DNA of 64,000 nt from Amycolatopsis coloradensis (GCF_001953865.1 NZ_MQUQ01000003.1:261917-325916); one strand, 5' to 3'. Counted from the stretch's first letter, positions 27,495 to 35,286 are shown. Numbers and translations: made by a program. The notes: generated by a model from the letters alone, not told the origin.

Positions 27495-28140
27495 TCGCGG
27501 ATTCGTCCACTTCGGACAGAACCCGCGCCGTCGTCGGGGTCGCGGCGCACCGCTCCGCCGCGTACCGCAAGGCGAGCCGGTGGTAGTCGAGGGAGAAGTC
27601 CGCGACGGCGTCGGCGACCAGGAAGGGCTGGACGTCGTGGGAAAACGCCTCGCACGCCGTCATGAGACAGCCGACGTGGGCGTAGACCCCGCAGATGATG
27701 AGCTGGTCGCGGTCCTCATCACGCAGGAACTCCAGTAGTCCCGTGCGGTGGAAGGCGCTGTACCGCCACTTGGTGAACACCACGTCGTTCAACCCTGGCG
27801 TCAGTTCGTCGACGATTCTGCGCTCTTCCGGGGCCACCGTCATCCCGGCACCCCAGAAATCCTTGAGCAGTCCGCGTTCGCCGTCGCTCATGCCACCGGG
27901 CTGCGCCGTGTACGTCACCGGGATTCCCAGTTTCGCGCACGCGGTGCGCAAAGCCGCGCAATTGCGCACCAGGTCGTCCCTCGGCCCGGCTCCTCCTTCG
28001 GGGAACGCGGAGACGAAATAACGCTGCATGTCGTGCACCAGCAGCACGGCGCGACGCGGATCGATCCGCCAGGTGACGGTGTTGTCCGGAACGTCGCTTT
28101 CGCTGGGCATCGCGTACGCGGCGATGGCTGGCAATCCCAC
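27472..28140 (-). CDS. phzD-like: Isochorismatase, PhzD-like (DHHA-forming)
   Basis: A 222-residue isochorismatase that should hydrolyse the vinyl ether of ADIC to trans-2,3-dihydro-3-hydroxyanthranilate (DHHA) and pyruvate. The PhzD active site is visible: Asp37 in LLVHDMQRYF, Lys in FTKWRYSAF and the ICGVYAHVGCL loop, with DVQPFLVADAVADFS matching PhzD closely. No carrier domain is fused, unlike EntB. GTG 28140 is preferred (GGAAGGG 8 bp upstream; N-terminus aligns with PhzD); a GTG at 28179 lacks a ribosome site. It runs opposite to its neighbours, convergent with the LuxR gene and divergent from the LmbU-like gene, so LmbU may control it directly. Confidence 0.9.
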   Translation of the reverse strand: MGLPAIAAYAMPSESDVPDNTVTWRIDPRRAVLLVHDMQRYFVSAFPEGGAGPRDDLVRNCAALRTACAKLGIPVTYTAQPGGMSDGERGLLKDFWGAGMTVAPEERRIVDELTPGLNDVVFTKWRYSAFHRTGLLEFLRDEDRDQLIICGVYAHVGCLMTACEAFSHDVQPFLVADAVADFSLDYHRLALRYAAERCAATPTTARVLSEVDESAITARSGR

Positions 28141-28306
28141 GGGTTCACCCTTCCGGTAAGCCGAAAATGCTTCCTTCACGGTAGTGCGGGGATTCGACGA
28201 CCACAGCTACTCATTTGTGCGGCGCGGTTACCTACAAGAGTAATTGCCCGCGACGCCGTGGTTGCCGGAGTCTTGGCTCGTCACGCCGAAGGAAGTGGAG
28301 GACATC

Positions 28307-28921
28307 ATGGTGCGGGAGACGCCCGTGCGCAGCCCGAACGCGGGTGGGGTCGTCACCAGGTCGAAAGTATTCCCCGGAGTGTCACTGCCCGGCCTCGGCA
28401 TTTCCGCGAGCCCTGTCGGTCTCAGCTTCGGGACGGAGATCGAACTGCCCGCCTGGTGCCGGCTCGGTACCCACGTGTCGATGCTGGGCATGGCCTCGGC
28501 GTGGTGGATCGGCGACTGGCTCGTCTACGGACAGGACCGGCACAAGGATCGCTACCGGCGCGGCATGTCCGAGCATTCCCTCGACTACCAGACGTTGCGC
28601 AATTACGCCTGGGTCGCCCGCAGGGTGGAACACCGCCGCAGGCGTCGTTCGCTGAGTTTCCAGCACCACGCCGAGGTCGCCCGGCTGCCCGGTGAACAGC
28701 AGACCCGGTGGCTGGCCATGGCGGAGGAACGCGCGTGGTCCCGGAACACCCTGCGCCATCAGCTGCGTGGGCTGCCCGAGACGAAAGGGCGTACGGCGAG
28801 CCCCCTTCGCCTCGACGTCCCGGCCGAGCACCGGGGCCGCTGGCAACAGGCCGCGGACGAGGCCGGGATGAGCCTCACCGCCTGGGCGATCAACCGCCTC
28901 GACGACGCCGCGCACGGGTGA
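28307..28921 (+). CDS. LmbU-family transcriptional regulator
   Basis: A 204-residue protein of the LmbU/NovE type, cluster-situated activators known from lincomycin and aminocoumarin clusters. The signature middle part is present: GTEIELPAWCRLG, SAWWIGDWLVYGQ, YQTLRNYAWVARRVE and a basic helix (RRRRSLSFQHHAEVARL) before ERAWSRNTLRHQLR. The C-terminal 45 residues (RLDVPAEHRGRW, MSLTAWAINRLDDAA) resemble a ribbon-helix-helix-like end. ATG 28307 has GGAGG upstream; an upstream ATG at 28244 is less likely. It is first of the plus-strand group LmbU, ATP-grasp, LLM oxidoreductase, methyltransferase. Confidence 0.85.
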   Translation: MVRETPVRSPNAGGVVTRSKVFPGVSLPGLGISASPVGLSFGTEIELPAWCRLGTHVSMLGMASAWWIGDWLVYGQDRHKDRYRRGMSEHSLDYQTLRNYAWVARRVEHRRRRRSLSFQHHAEVARLPGEQQTRWLAMAEERAWSRNTLRHQLRGLPETKGRTASPLRLDVPAEHRGRWQQAADEAGMSLTAWAINRLDDAAHG

Positions 28922-28976
28922 ACCACGCACGCTGCTTCGTCCATTGTAGACAGTGCGCGACAGTGAGGGGACAGGC

Positions 28977-30317
28977 GTGAGCACGCTGCTGATCAACAAT
29001 CTCGGCCGGCTCATCACCGGTACCCGCGGCGCGAGCGCGCTACTGGGGCACGCCAACATGCTGGATCCACCGTATGACAGGTATCTGCGGGCGCAGTCCC
29101 ACCGGACGGTGTGGCTGGCGGACCCCGGTGACGTCGTGGTCGTCCCCACCCCGATCGACCCGCAGTTCCTCGAGTACGCCACCGGCATCCGTGGATTCGG
29201 ACCTCAGGACCTCACCGTGCTGGACCCGGCGGCCGTCCGCGCGACCGGTTTCACCGAAACCATCCTGCGGGCGATCACCGACAGGCGGGCCGAGCGGGCG
29301 TGGCCCTATTACTTCGACCGCACGGCGGCCGCGCTGGTCCGTTCCCTGGACCTGCCGGTACCCGGCTTCACCGGCCAGGGCGGCGCGGAACTGCTCAACA
29401 GCAAGGTGCTGTTCCGGGCGCTCGCGGCGGGGATCGGGGTGCCGATCGCGGAGGGCGTGGTGCCCGCGTCGGCCACCGAAGCCGAGGAATACCTATGGGC
29501 GGCCCTTTCGCTCGGCCGGTGCGTGATCGTCAAACAGGATTTCCATGTGGGCGGGCTCGGCAACGAGATCGCGAGCCCCGGCGTGCGGATCCGGCCGATC
29601 GGCGCCCGTCAGGTGCACCACTGCACCGACCGGGAAGGGGTCGCGCGGTTCGTCGCACGGCACTGGCGAGCCGAGCACGAACACCGCGTCGTCGTGGAGC
29701 ACTACACGCCGGATTCGCGATCCATCTACGTGGGCTACCACCTGACCGACGACGGCGTCGAGGCGTACGGCCACGGCGAAATGCGGATGACACCCATCAT
29801 CAACGGCCTGATCACCCCCAGCCCGGCCGTGTCGTCCCCCGCGTTCGCCGAGTTCCTCGGCCACGCCGGGCGGCTGGCGGGCGCGGTCAGGGAGATGGGC
29901 TACCGCGGCCAGTTGAGCGTCGACGGCGTGCTGACGCCCGATAACGGCGTATTCCTCACGGAGTTCAACGCTCGTTCGGGCGGCGCCACACACAATCACT
30001 GCATTATGAGCCGGCTCGCGCAACCGCGCGGCGAAGCCGACCGGATCATGCTGGACCGGCGCCGCTGCACCCTGCCCCCGTTGAAATCGCTGCTCACCGC
30101 GCTGGAGCGCGCAGGGCTCGGCTTCGACGCCGCGAGCCGGTCCGGCGTGATCGTCACGGTGCACGACGGCGACACCTGCCGCGAGACCGGCGAGTTCTGC
30201 ACCATCGCGGAGAACCTCGAAGCCGCCGATCAGCTGGAAAACAGGGCTGTCGCGGCCATCCGAGGCTTGGGTGGCGCGGTGGCCGAAGCGGAGACCGAGA
30301 CGAGGGAGCAGGTATGA
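28977..30317 (+). CDS. ATP-grasp peptide/amide ligase, PGM1-like (second copy)
   Basis: A 446-residue paralogue of the enzyme at 14056-15375. The same landmarks occur in order: GFTGQGGAELLNSKVLFRAL, CVIVKQDFHVGGLGNEIAS, RVVVEHYTPDSRSIYVGYH, YGHGEMRMTPIINGLITPSP and FLTEFNARSGGATHNH with metal-binding Glu and Asn. GTG 28977 has GAGGGG upstream and fits the family start. It overlaps the LLM oxidoreductase gene by 4 bp. Two non-identical ligases in one cluster suggest two separate amide bonds, or one that is not functional. Both share the pre-ATP-grasp N-terminal part that in PGM1 helps define the acyl substrate. Confidence 0.8.
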   Translation: MSTLLINNLGRLITGTRGASALLGHANMLDPPYDRYLRAQSHRTVWLADPGDVVVVPTPIDPQFLEYATGIRGFGPQDLTVLDPAAVRATGFTETILRAITDRRAERAWPYYFDRTAAALVRSLDLPVPGFTGQGGAELLNSKVLFRALAAGIGVPIAEGVVPASATEAEEYLWAALSLGRCVIVKQDFHVGGLGNEIASPGVRIRPIGARQVHHCTDREGVARFVARHWRAEHEHRVVVEHYTPDSRSIYVGYHLTDDGVEAYGHGEMRMTPIINGLITPSPAVSSPAFAEFLGHAGRLAGAVREMGYRGQLSVDGVLTPDNGVFLTEFNARSGGATHNHCIMSRLAQPRGEADRIMLDRRRCTLPPLKSLLTALERAGLGFDAASRSGVIVTVHDGDTCRETGEFCTIAENLEAADQLENRAVAAIRGLGGAVAEAETETREQV

Positions 30318-31183
30318 AGATCGGGGTGTCCACTTTCGTCACCGACGAAGGAATCGGCCCGATCGACCTCGGGCGCGCGTTGGAGGAACGCGGTTTCGAG
30401 TCGTTGTTCGTGGCCGAGCACACCCATATCCCGGTGAAGCGGGAAACGCCGTACATCCCGAACCGGGAGATGTACTGGCCCGCCTACGGCGAACTGCCGA
30501 GGATCTACTACCGGACGATCGACCCGTTCGTCACGCTCACCGCCGTCGCGGCGGTGACAAGGCGGCTGCTGCTCGCCACCGGCGTGGCACTGGTGGTGGA
30601 ACGGGAGCCGATCAACCTCGCGAAGCAGTTCGCCTCGCTCGACCTGCTTTCCGGCGGGCGCGTGCTGGCAGGCGTCGGCGCCGGTTGGAACCGGGAGGAG
30701 ATGCGCAATCTCGGCACCGACCCCACGACACGGATGGCGCTGGTACGCGAGCGGGTGCTGGCGATGAAGGAGATCTGGAGCAAGGAGTCCTCGGAATTCC
30801 ACGGGAAGTTCGTGGACTTCGACCCCATCCGCTCCTGGCCCAAACCCGTGCAACGGCCGCATCCGCCCGTCCTGGTCGGCGGCGACGGTCCCGGAGTGCT
30901 CGACCGGGTACTGGAGTACGGCGACGGCTGGGCGCCGATCCTCGCCAAGTCGGTGCCGGTGCTGGCCGGTCGCATCACCGAACTCCAGGACCGGGCGGCC
31001 GCTGCGGGCCGCGGGCGCCTTCCCGTGACGGTCTACGGCGTGCCACCGGACGCCGAGGTCATCGGCGAACTGGAAGCGGCGGGAGCGGATCGTGCGCTGC
31101 TGCAGCTTCCGACGACACCGCGGGACGAGTCGCTCGCCGAACTCGACCGGTTCGTCCCGCTGTTGGAGAAGTACGGCGATTAG
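30314..31183 (+). CDS. LLM-class flavin/F420-dependent oxidoreductase
   Basis: A 289-residue TIM-barrel oxidoreductase of the luciferase-like superfamily. Typical parts are FESLFVAEHTHIP, RRLLLATGVALVVEREPI, LLSGGRVLAGVGAGWNREEM and PVLVGGDGPGVLDRVLEYGDGWAP. Members close to this pattern in actinobacteria use coenzyme F420 or FMN. The ATG overlaps the ATP-grasp stop (ATGA). In the cluster it could oxidise the cyclohexadiene of DHHA, reduce an imine, or hydroxylate; the sequence does not decide. Confidence 0.85.
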   Translation: MKIGVSTFVTDEGIGPIDLGRALEERGFESLFVAEHTHIPVKRETPYIPNREMYWPAYGELPRIYYRTIDPFVTLTAVAAVTRRLLLATGVALVVEREPINLAKQFASLDLLSGGRVLAGVGAGWNREEMRNLGTDPTTRMALVRERVLAMKEIWSKESSEFHGKFVDFDPIRSWPKPVQRPHPPVLVGGDGPGVLDRVLEYGDGWAPILAKSVPVLAGRITELQDRAAAAGRGRLPVTVYGVPPDAEVIGELEAAGADRALLQLPTTPRDESLAELDRFVPLLEKYGD

Positions 31184-31211
31184 GCCACCGAGCCGGAACG
31201 GAGACGGACCG

Positions 31212-31985
31212 ATGCTTCCCCCTGTCGACTACGACGACCGCCTGCACGAGGGTTATGCCGGAGGGCGTGCCTTGACCGCGGCGACGGCCGAGGTCTGGCG
31301 CTCGGCCTTCGACCGCAACGCGCGACCGCAGCGCCCGCTCACCGTTCTCGACCTCGGGTGCGGGGTCGGCCGGTTCAGCCCGGTGCTGGCCGACCTGTTC
31401 GACGGACCCGTGTACGGCGTCGAGCCCGCCGGACAGATGCGCGCGGTCGCGGAAACCGAGAACGGCCACCCGGCGGTGAGCTACCTGGCGGGCGACGCCG
31501 CGCACATCCCGCTCGACGACGAAAGCTGCGACCTCGCGTTGCTGTTCCTCATGTTCCACCACGTGCCCGACCGGGCCGCCGCGACGGCGGAACTGGCCAG
31601 AGTGCTCCGGCCCGGCGGCCGGGTGCTGCTCCAGAGCAGTTTCTCCGGCGAACTCGAGGACCGTCACTGGTTCCGCTACTTCCCGAGGGCGCGCCGGATC
31701 GAGGACCGGATGTTCCCTTCGTTCGACGAGGTCGTCACCGCTTTCGGCGAGGCGGGCCTCGTCCACCTCGGCACTGATCACGTCGAGTGCGAGGTCGCGC
31801 CATCGCCGTCGGCCTACGCGGCCAAGCTGCGCCACCGAGCGATCCCGACCTTCGAATACCTGGAGGAGGACGAGATAGCGGCCGGGTTCGCGGCGCTCGA
31901 CGCCGCGGTGGCTGCCGACGAGAGCCCGGCCCCGATCATCGAACCCGCACGCCTGCTCCGGTTCGGCGCCGCTTCGACAACGTGA
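31212..31985 (+). CDS. SAM-dependent methyltransferase (class I)
   Basis: A 257-residue class I methyltransferase. The SAM loop is VLDLGCGVGRFSPV (residues ~45-58), with an acidic GVEPA at the end of strand 2, AGDAAHIPLDDESCDLALL at motif II and ARVLRPGGRVLLQSS at motif III. It resembles small-molecule O-, N- or C-methyltransferases of the Methyltransf_11 type. ATG 31212 follows GGAACGGAG. It is 28 bp after the LLM gene and closes the plus-strand cluster operon. It may methylate a hydroxyl or amine of the product. No self-resistance role is evident. Confidence 0.85.
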   Translation: MLPPVDYDDRLHEGYAGGRALTAATAEVWRSAFDRNARPQRPLTVLDLGCGVGRFSPVLADLFDGPVYGVEPAGQMRAVAETENGHPAVSYLAGDAAHIPLDDESCDLALLFLMFHHVPDRAAATAELARVLRPGGRVLLQSSFSGELEDRHWFRYFPRARRIEDRMFPSFDEVVTAFGEAGLVHLGTDHVECEVAPSPSAYAAKLRHRAIPTFEYLEEDEIAAGFAALDAAVAADESPAPIIEPARLLRFGAASTT

Positions 31986-32117
31986 ACGGGCGCCCGGGTG
32001 TGGTGACAGTCATGAACGGGCTGTGACCAGGCGCCCCGGACGTTAAAATCCCGTCAAGGTGCGCCGGGAAGTCTGGTCGGCAACAGTATTCGTCGTTGCC
32101 GAAAACCGGAGGATGCC

Positions 32118-33314
32118 TTGTCCGGCCACAACCGCCCCGCGAAAGCCGTCGCGGATTTCGCCCGCTACCTGCGCACGGAGACGACCGGTGGGTTGATCCT
32201 GCTCGGCGCCACCGCGATCGCCCTGCTTTGGGCCAATTCGCCCATCGACGACGTTTACCGCGCGATCCGCGATTTCCGGCTCGGCCCCGAATTACTCCAC
32301 CTGAATCTCACTATCGGCGACTGGGCGAAGGACGGCCTGCTCGCGCTGTTCTTCTTCGTCGCGGGACTCGAACTCAAACGCGAACTCGTGGTCGGCGAAC
32401 TGTCCCGGTTCAAACAGGCCGTGCTGCCGGTGGTGGCCGCGATCGGCGGCATGATCGTCCCCGCCGTGGTCGCGCTCGCCGTCGGCTGGGGGACGCCGGG
32501 GATCGACCGCGCGTGGGCCATCCCGGTCGCCACGGACATCGCCTTCGCGCTGGGCGTGCTCGCCATCACGGCGTCCAACCTGCCGAGCAGCGCGCGGGTC
32601 TTCCTGCTCTCCCTGGCGGTGGTCGACGACCTCGGCGCGATCCTCATCATCGCGATCCTGTTCACCGCGAAGTTCGACCTCGTCGCCGCGGGCGTCGCCG
32701 TCGCCGCTCTCGCGCTGTACGCCTACCTGCAGAAACGCCGCGTCCGCAGTGCCTGGATCTACGTGCCGCTGGCCCTGATCACCTGGGTCGCGGTGCATTC
32801 GGCGGGTATCCACGCCACCATCGCCGGCGTCGCGCTCGGGCTGCTCACCCGCGTCCGCGCCGACGAGGGCGAGGAGCACGCGCCGGCGATCCGGCTCGAA
32901 CACCGGTTGCAGCCGTGGTCGGCCGCGGTCGCGGTGCCGCTGTTCGCGCTGTTCGCGGCCGGGATCAAGGTGACCGGTGAATCGCTCGGCGCGGTGTTCA
33001 CCACGGCGTTGCCGCTGGCCGTGCTGATCGGACTGGTCGGCGGGAAGCTGATCGGGATCTTCGGCGCCAGCCTGCTCGCGGTGAAGTTCAAGCTCGCGGA
33101 GAAACCCAGGGGGATGGGCTGGCGGGACATCGGCGCGCTGTCGATGCTCGGCGGTGTCGGGTTCACCGTGAGCCTGCTGATCGCGGACCTCGCGCTCGAC
33201 GGGGAATCCGTCGAACTGGCCAAGGCGGCGGTGCTGATCGCGTCGGCCATCGCCTCGCTTTCGGCCGCCGCGATGCTCGTGCACCGCAGCCGCGTGCACG
33301 CACGGGAAGATTGA
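32118..33314 (+). CDS. nhaA: Na+/H+ antiporter NhaA
   Basis: A 398-residue inner-membrane antiporter with about 11-12 helices. It has the NhaA core: FFFVAGLELKRELVVGEL near residue 75, WAIPVATDIAFALGVL, and the ion-binding Asp pair in LAVVDDLGAILII. The start is TTG at 32118, set by GGAGG directly upstream; no ATG or GTG nearby fits. It exchanges cytoplasmic Na+ for protons. In streptomycetes, from memory, nhaA lies next to acs, which suggests the ancestral neighbour of this gene is acs at 5067 and that the intervening DNA is an insertion. Confidence 0.93.
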   Translation: MSGHNRPAKAVADFARYLRTETTGGLILLGATAIALLWANSPIDDVYRAIRDFRLGPELLHLNLTIGDWAKDGLLALFFFVAGLELKRELVVGELSRFKQAVLPVVAAIGGMIVPAVVALAVGWGTPGIDRAWAIPVATDIAFALGVLAITASNLPSSARVFLLSLAVVDDLGAILIIAILFTAKFDLVAAGVAVAALALYAYLQKRRVRSAWIYVPLALITWVAVHSAGIHATIAGVALGLLTRVRADEGEEHAPAIRLEHRLQPWSAAVAVPLFALFAAGIKVTGESLGAVFTTALPLAVLIGLVGGKLIGIFGASLLAVKFKLAEKPRGMGWRDIGALSMLGGVGFTVSLLIADLALDGESVELAKAAVLIASAIASLSAAAMLVHRSRVHARED

Positions 33315-33365
33315 GAAGGCGACACTCGCCGGTCCGCCGCGCCCGGGATGAGGGCACGTGGCACG

Positions 33366-33851
33366 ATGACCGGTGTGAGCAGCCCCAAGCACGAACGCAC
33401 CGGCCCCGACGGCGTGGGGGCCGTGCCCTACCTCCCCCTGTCGAGCGATGACGACGTGGTAGCGAGCGAGCAGTCCCTCGGGAAGCTCGTCGGCGACGCC
33501 ACACAACACGTTTCGACGCTGATCCGCGCCGAGGTCGAACTGGCGAAGTCCGAGGTCGTCGCGGAGGCGAAGAAGGGCGTCAAGGGCGCCATCTTCTTCC
33601 TTGTCGCGCTGGTCATCGGGCTGTACAGCTCGTTCTTCTTCTTTTTCTTCCTCGGCGAACTGCTGTCGGAGTTCCTGCAGCGCTGGGCGGCGTTCCTGAT
33701 CGTGTTCGGGCTGATGCTCGTCTCGACCGCGGTCGCGGGCTTCCTCGGCTACCTCAAGGTGAAGAAGATCCGGGCGCCGGAGCGCACGATCAACAGCTTC
33801 AAGGACACCGCGGCCGCGTTCAAGCGGCACGACGCCGAAGACCAAGACTGA
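33366..33851 (+). CDS. Phage-holin-family membrane protein (Actinobacterial Holin-X type)
   Basis: A 161-residue protein with a soluble N-terminus (~1-60), two membrane helices (a Phe-rich one near VIGLYSSFFFFFFLGELL, then AAFLIVFGLMLVSTAVAGFLG) and a basic tail. It matches the actinobacterial holin-superfamily III layout, whose cellular role is unknown. ATG 33366 is chosen; a GTG three codons later is possible. It corresponds in position to Rv3669 of M. tuberculosis. Confidence 0.78.
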   Translation: MTGVSSPKHERTGPDGVGAVPYLPLSSDDDVVASEQSLGKLVGDATQHVSTLIRAEVELAKSEVVAEAKKGVKGAIFFLVALVIGLYSSFFFFFFLGELLSEFLQRWAAFLIVFGLMLVSTAVAGFLGYLKVKKIRAPERTINSFKDTAAAFKRHDAEDQD

Positions 33852-33862
33852 GTTTTCGAGCG

Positions 33863-34786
33863 GTGCAGGCGACACCGGACCCGTCGATCGTCCGGATCGA
33901 CGGCCCGTGGACCCATCGTGACGTCTCGGCGAACGGCATCCGGCTGCACGTCGCCGAACTCGGCGAAGGGCCGACGGTGCTGCTGCTGCACGGGTTCGCC
34001 GAGTTCTGGTGGACCTGGCACCATCAGCTGACCGCGCTCGCCGACGCCGGTTTCCGCGCGGTCGCGGTGGACCTGCGCGGATACGGCGATTCGGACAAAC
34101 CCCCGCGCGGCTACGACGCCTGGACACTCGCGGGCGACGTCGGCGGGCTGATCAAGTCGCTCGGCGTCCGCAGGGCCCACCTCGTCGGACACGCTTGGGG
34201 CGGCATGCTCGCGTGGACGGTGGGCGCGCTGCACCCCCGGCTGGTCTCCTCGGTGAGCGTGCTGGGCGGCGCGCATCCGCTGGCGTTGCGCCGGGCCGTC
34301 CGGGGGCCGGGACAGCTGCGGGCTTCCGGACATCTGTTCCGCTTCCAGGTGCCGATGGCGCCGGAGAAATGGCTGGTCAAGGACGACGCGCTCGCCGTCG
34401 AGGAGCTGTTCCGCGCCTGGTCCGGTCCACAATGGACGGATACGCCGGGCTTCGCCGAAACCGTGCGGACGTTCCGGCAGGCGATGCTCGTGCCGGGGGT
34501 TCCGCACAGCGCGCTCGAGTACTACCGATGGGCCTTCCGCGCACAGTTCCGCGGCGAAGGCCGCCGGTTCGGCGAAGCACTGCGAGGCCGCTACGCCGCC
34601 CGAGTGCTGCAACTGCACGGCGAGGACGATCGGTGCGTCCTGCCGGACACCGCGGCCGCGTCACGCCGCTGGGCCCCGGACGCGCGACTCCAGCGCTGGC
34701 CCGGCATCGGGCACTTCCCGCAGCTGGAGGCCCCGGAGCGCACTTCGGCCGCGCTGGTGGACTTCCTCCGTATCTTGGAAGCATGA
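33863..34786 (+). CDS. Alpha/beta hydrolase, EphE-like, with altered nucleophile
   Basis: A 307-residue alpha/beta hydrolase with an oxyanion-hole HGF (LLLHGFAEFWWTWHHQ), as in epoxide hydrolases. The nucleophile elbow reads VGHAWGGM: Ala111 (codon GCT at 34193-34195) stands where epoxide hydrolases have Asp and esterases have Ser. The later acid (GEDDRCVLP) and His (PGIGHFPQLE) are kept. The GTG start is 11 bp after the holin-like gene. Its position equals EphE (Rv3670) in the mycobacterial block. Either it is catalytically dead or it uses another mechanism; annotation as an active epoxide hydrolase would be unsafe. Confidence 0.8.
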   Translation: MQATPDPSIVRIDGPWTHRDVSANGIRLHVAELGEGPTVLLLHGFAEFWWTWHHQLTALADAGFRAVAVDLRGYGDSDKPPRGYDAWTLAGDVGGLIKSLGVRRAHLVGHAWGGMLAWTVGALHPRLVSSVSVLGGAHPLALRRAVRGPGQLRASGHLFRFQVPMAPEKWLVKDDALAVEELFRAWSGPQWTDTPGFAETVRTFRQAMLVPGVPHSALEYYRWAFRAQFRGEGRRFGEALRGRYAARVLQLHGEDDRCVLPDTAAASRRWAPDARLQRWPGIGHFPQLEAPERTSAALVDFLRILEA

Positions 34787-35199
34787 CCGAGCGCAAACCG
34801 ACGGGCGTCTCGTTCGAGTCCTGGGTGGACCGGCAGATCAGGGCCGCGCAGGCGAAGGGCGACTTCGACGACCTTCCCGGCGCGGGGAAACCGCTGCCGA
34901 AGACCGACGGCAAGGACACGGCGCTGGCCTGGGTGGTGAACAAGGTCCGCGACGAAGGGCACGACGTTTCCGCGCTGCTGCCGCCGTCCTTGGCGATCGC
35001 CAAGGAACTCGACGACCTGCCGGACACGCTCGCCCGCGTGCGCCGGGAGGCGCGGGTGCGGGAGATCGTCGAGGACCTGAACGAACGGATCCGCACCGAG
35101 CACCGGCGGCCGGCGGGCGGGCCGGTGCTGCGGGCGCGGCCTTTGGACGTCGAGGAGACCGTGGCTTCCTGGCGGAAAGGCCTCTCACCGGACCGGTGA
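34783..35199 (+). CDS. DUF1992 family protein (DnaJ-C28-like)
   Basis: A 138-residue protein matching DUF1992, a domain found in bacterial YhdN-like proteins and eukaryotic DNAJC28. Its landmarks are VSFESWVDRQIRAAQAKGDF, DDLPGAGKPLPKTD and LNERIRTEHRRPAGGPVL. The rest is helical and charged. The ATG overlaps the hydrolase stop by 4 bp (ATGA), so it is translated with it. Function not established. Confidence 0.8.
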   Translation: MTERKPTGVSFESWVDRQIRAAQAKGDFDDLPGAGKPLPKTDGKDTALAWVVNKVRDEGHDVSALLPPSLAIAKELDDLPDTLARVRREARVREIVEDLNERIRTEHRRPAGGPVLRARPLDVEETVASWRKGLSPDR

Positions 35200-35212
35200 T
35201 CCCCCCTTGCGT

Positions 35213-35275
35213 GCTATGAAGGACGCTTTCCTTGCGATTTTCGCTGTGAAAGGCCCCTTCATTGCCGCGACGCGG
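35213..35275. repeat. Imperfect family A palindrome between convergent genes
   Basis: Located between the ends of the DUF1992 gene and marP. The left half resembles ATGAAGGACGCTTTCC (as in the palindrome at 60185), the right half GAAAGGCCCCTTCAT (as in the one at 7049), so the arms mismatch at several places. It looks like a decayed or recombined copy that may still terminate transcription. Confidence 0.65.
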
Positions 35276-35286
35276 CAGGGAAAGGG

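Noticed and set aside
14056..28140. Reading the cluster as a phenazine cluster
   Set aside because: PhzC-, PhzE- and PhzD-like genes are present but no PhzA/B, PhzF or PhzG homologue was seen, and NRPS/ATP-grasp genes do not belong to phenazine formation.
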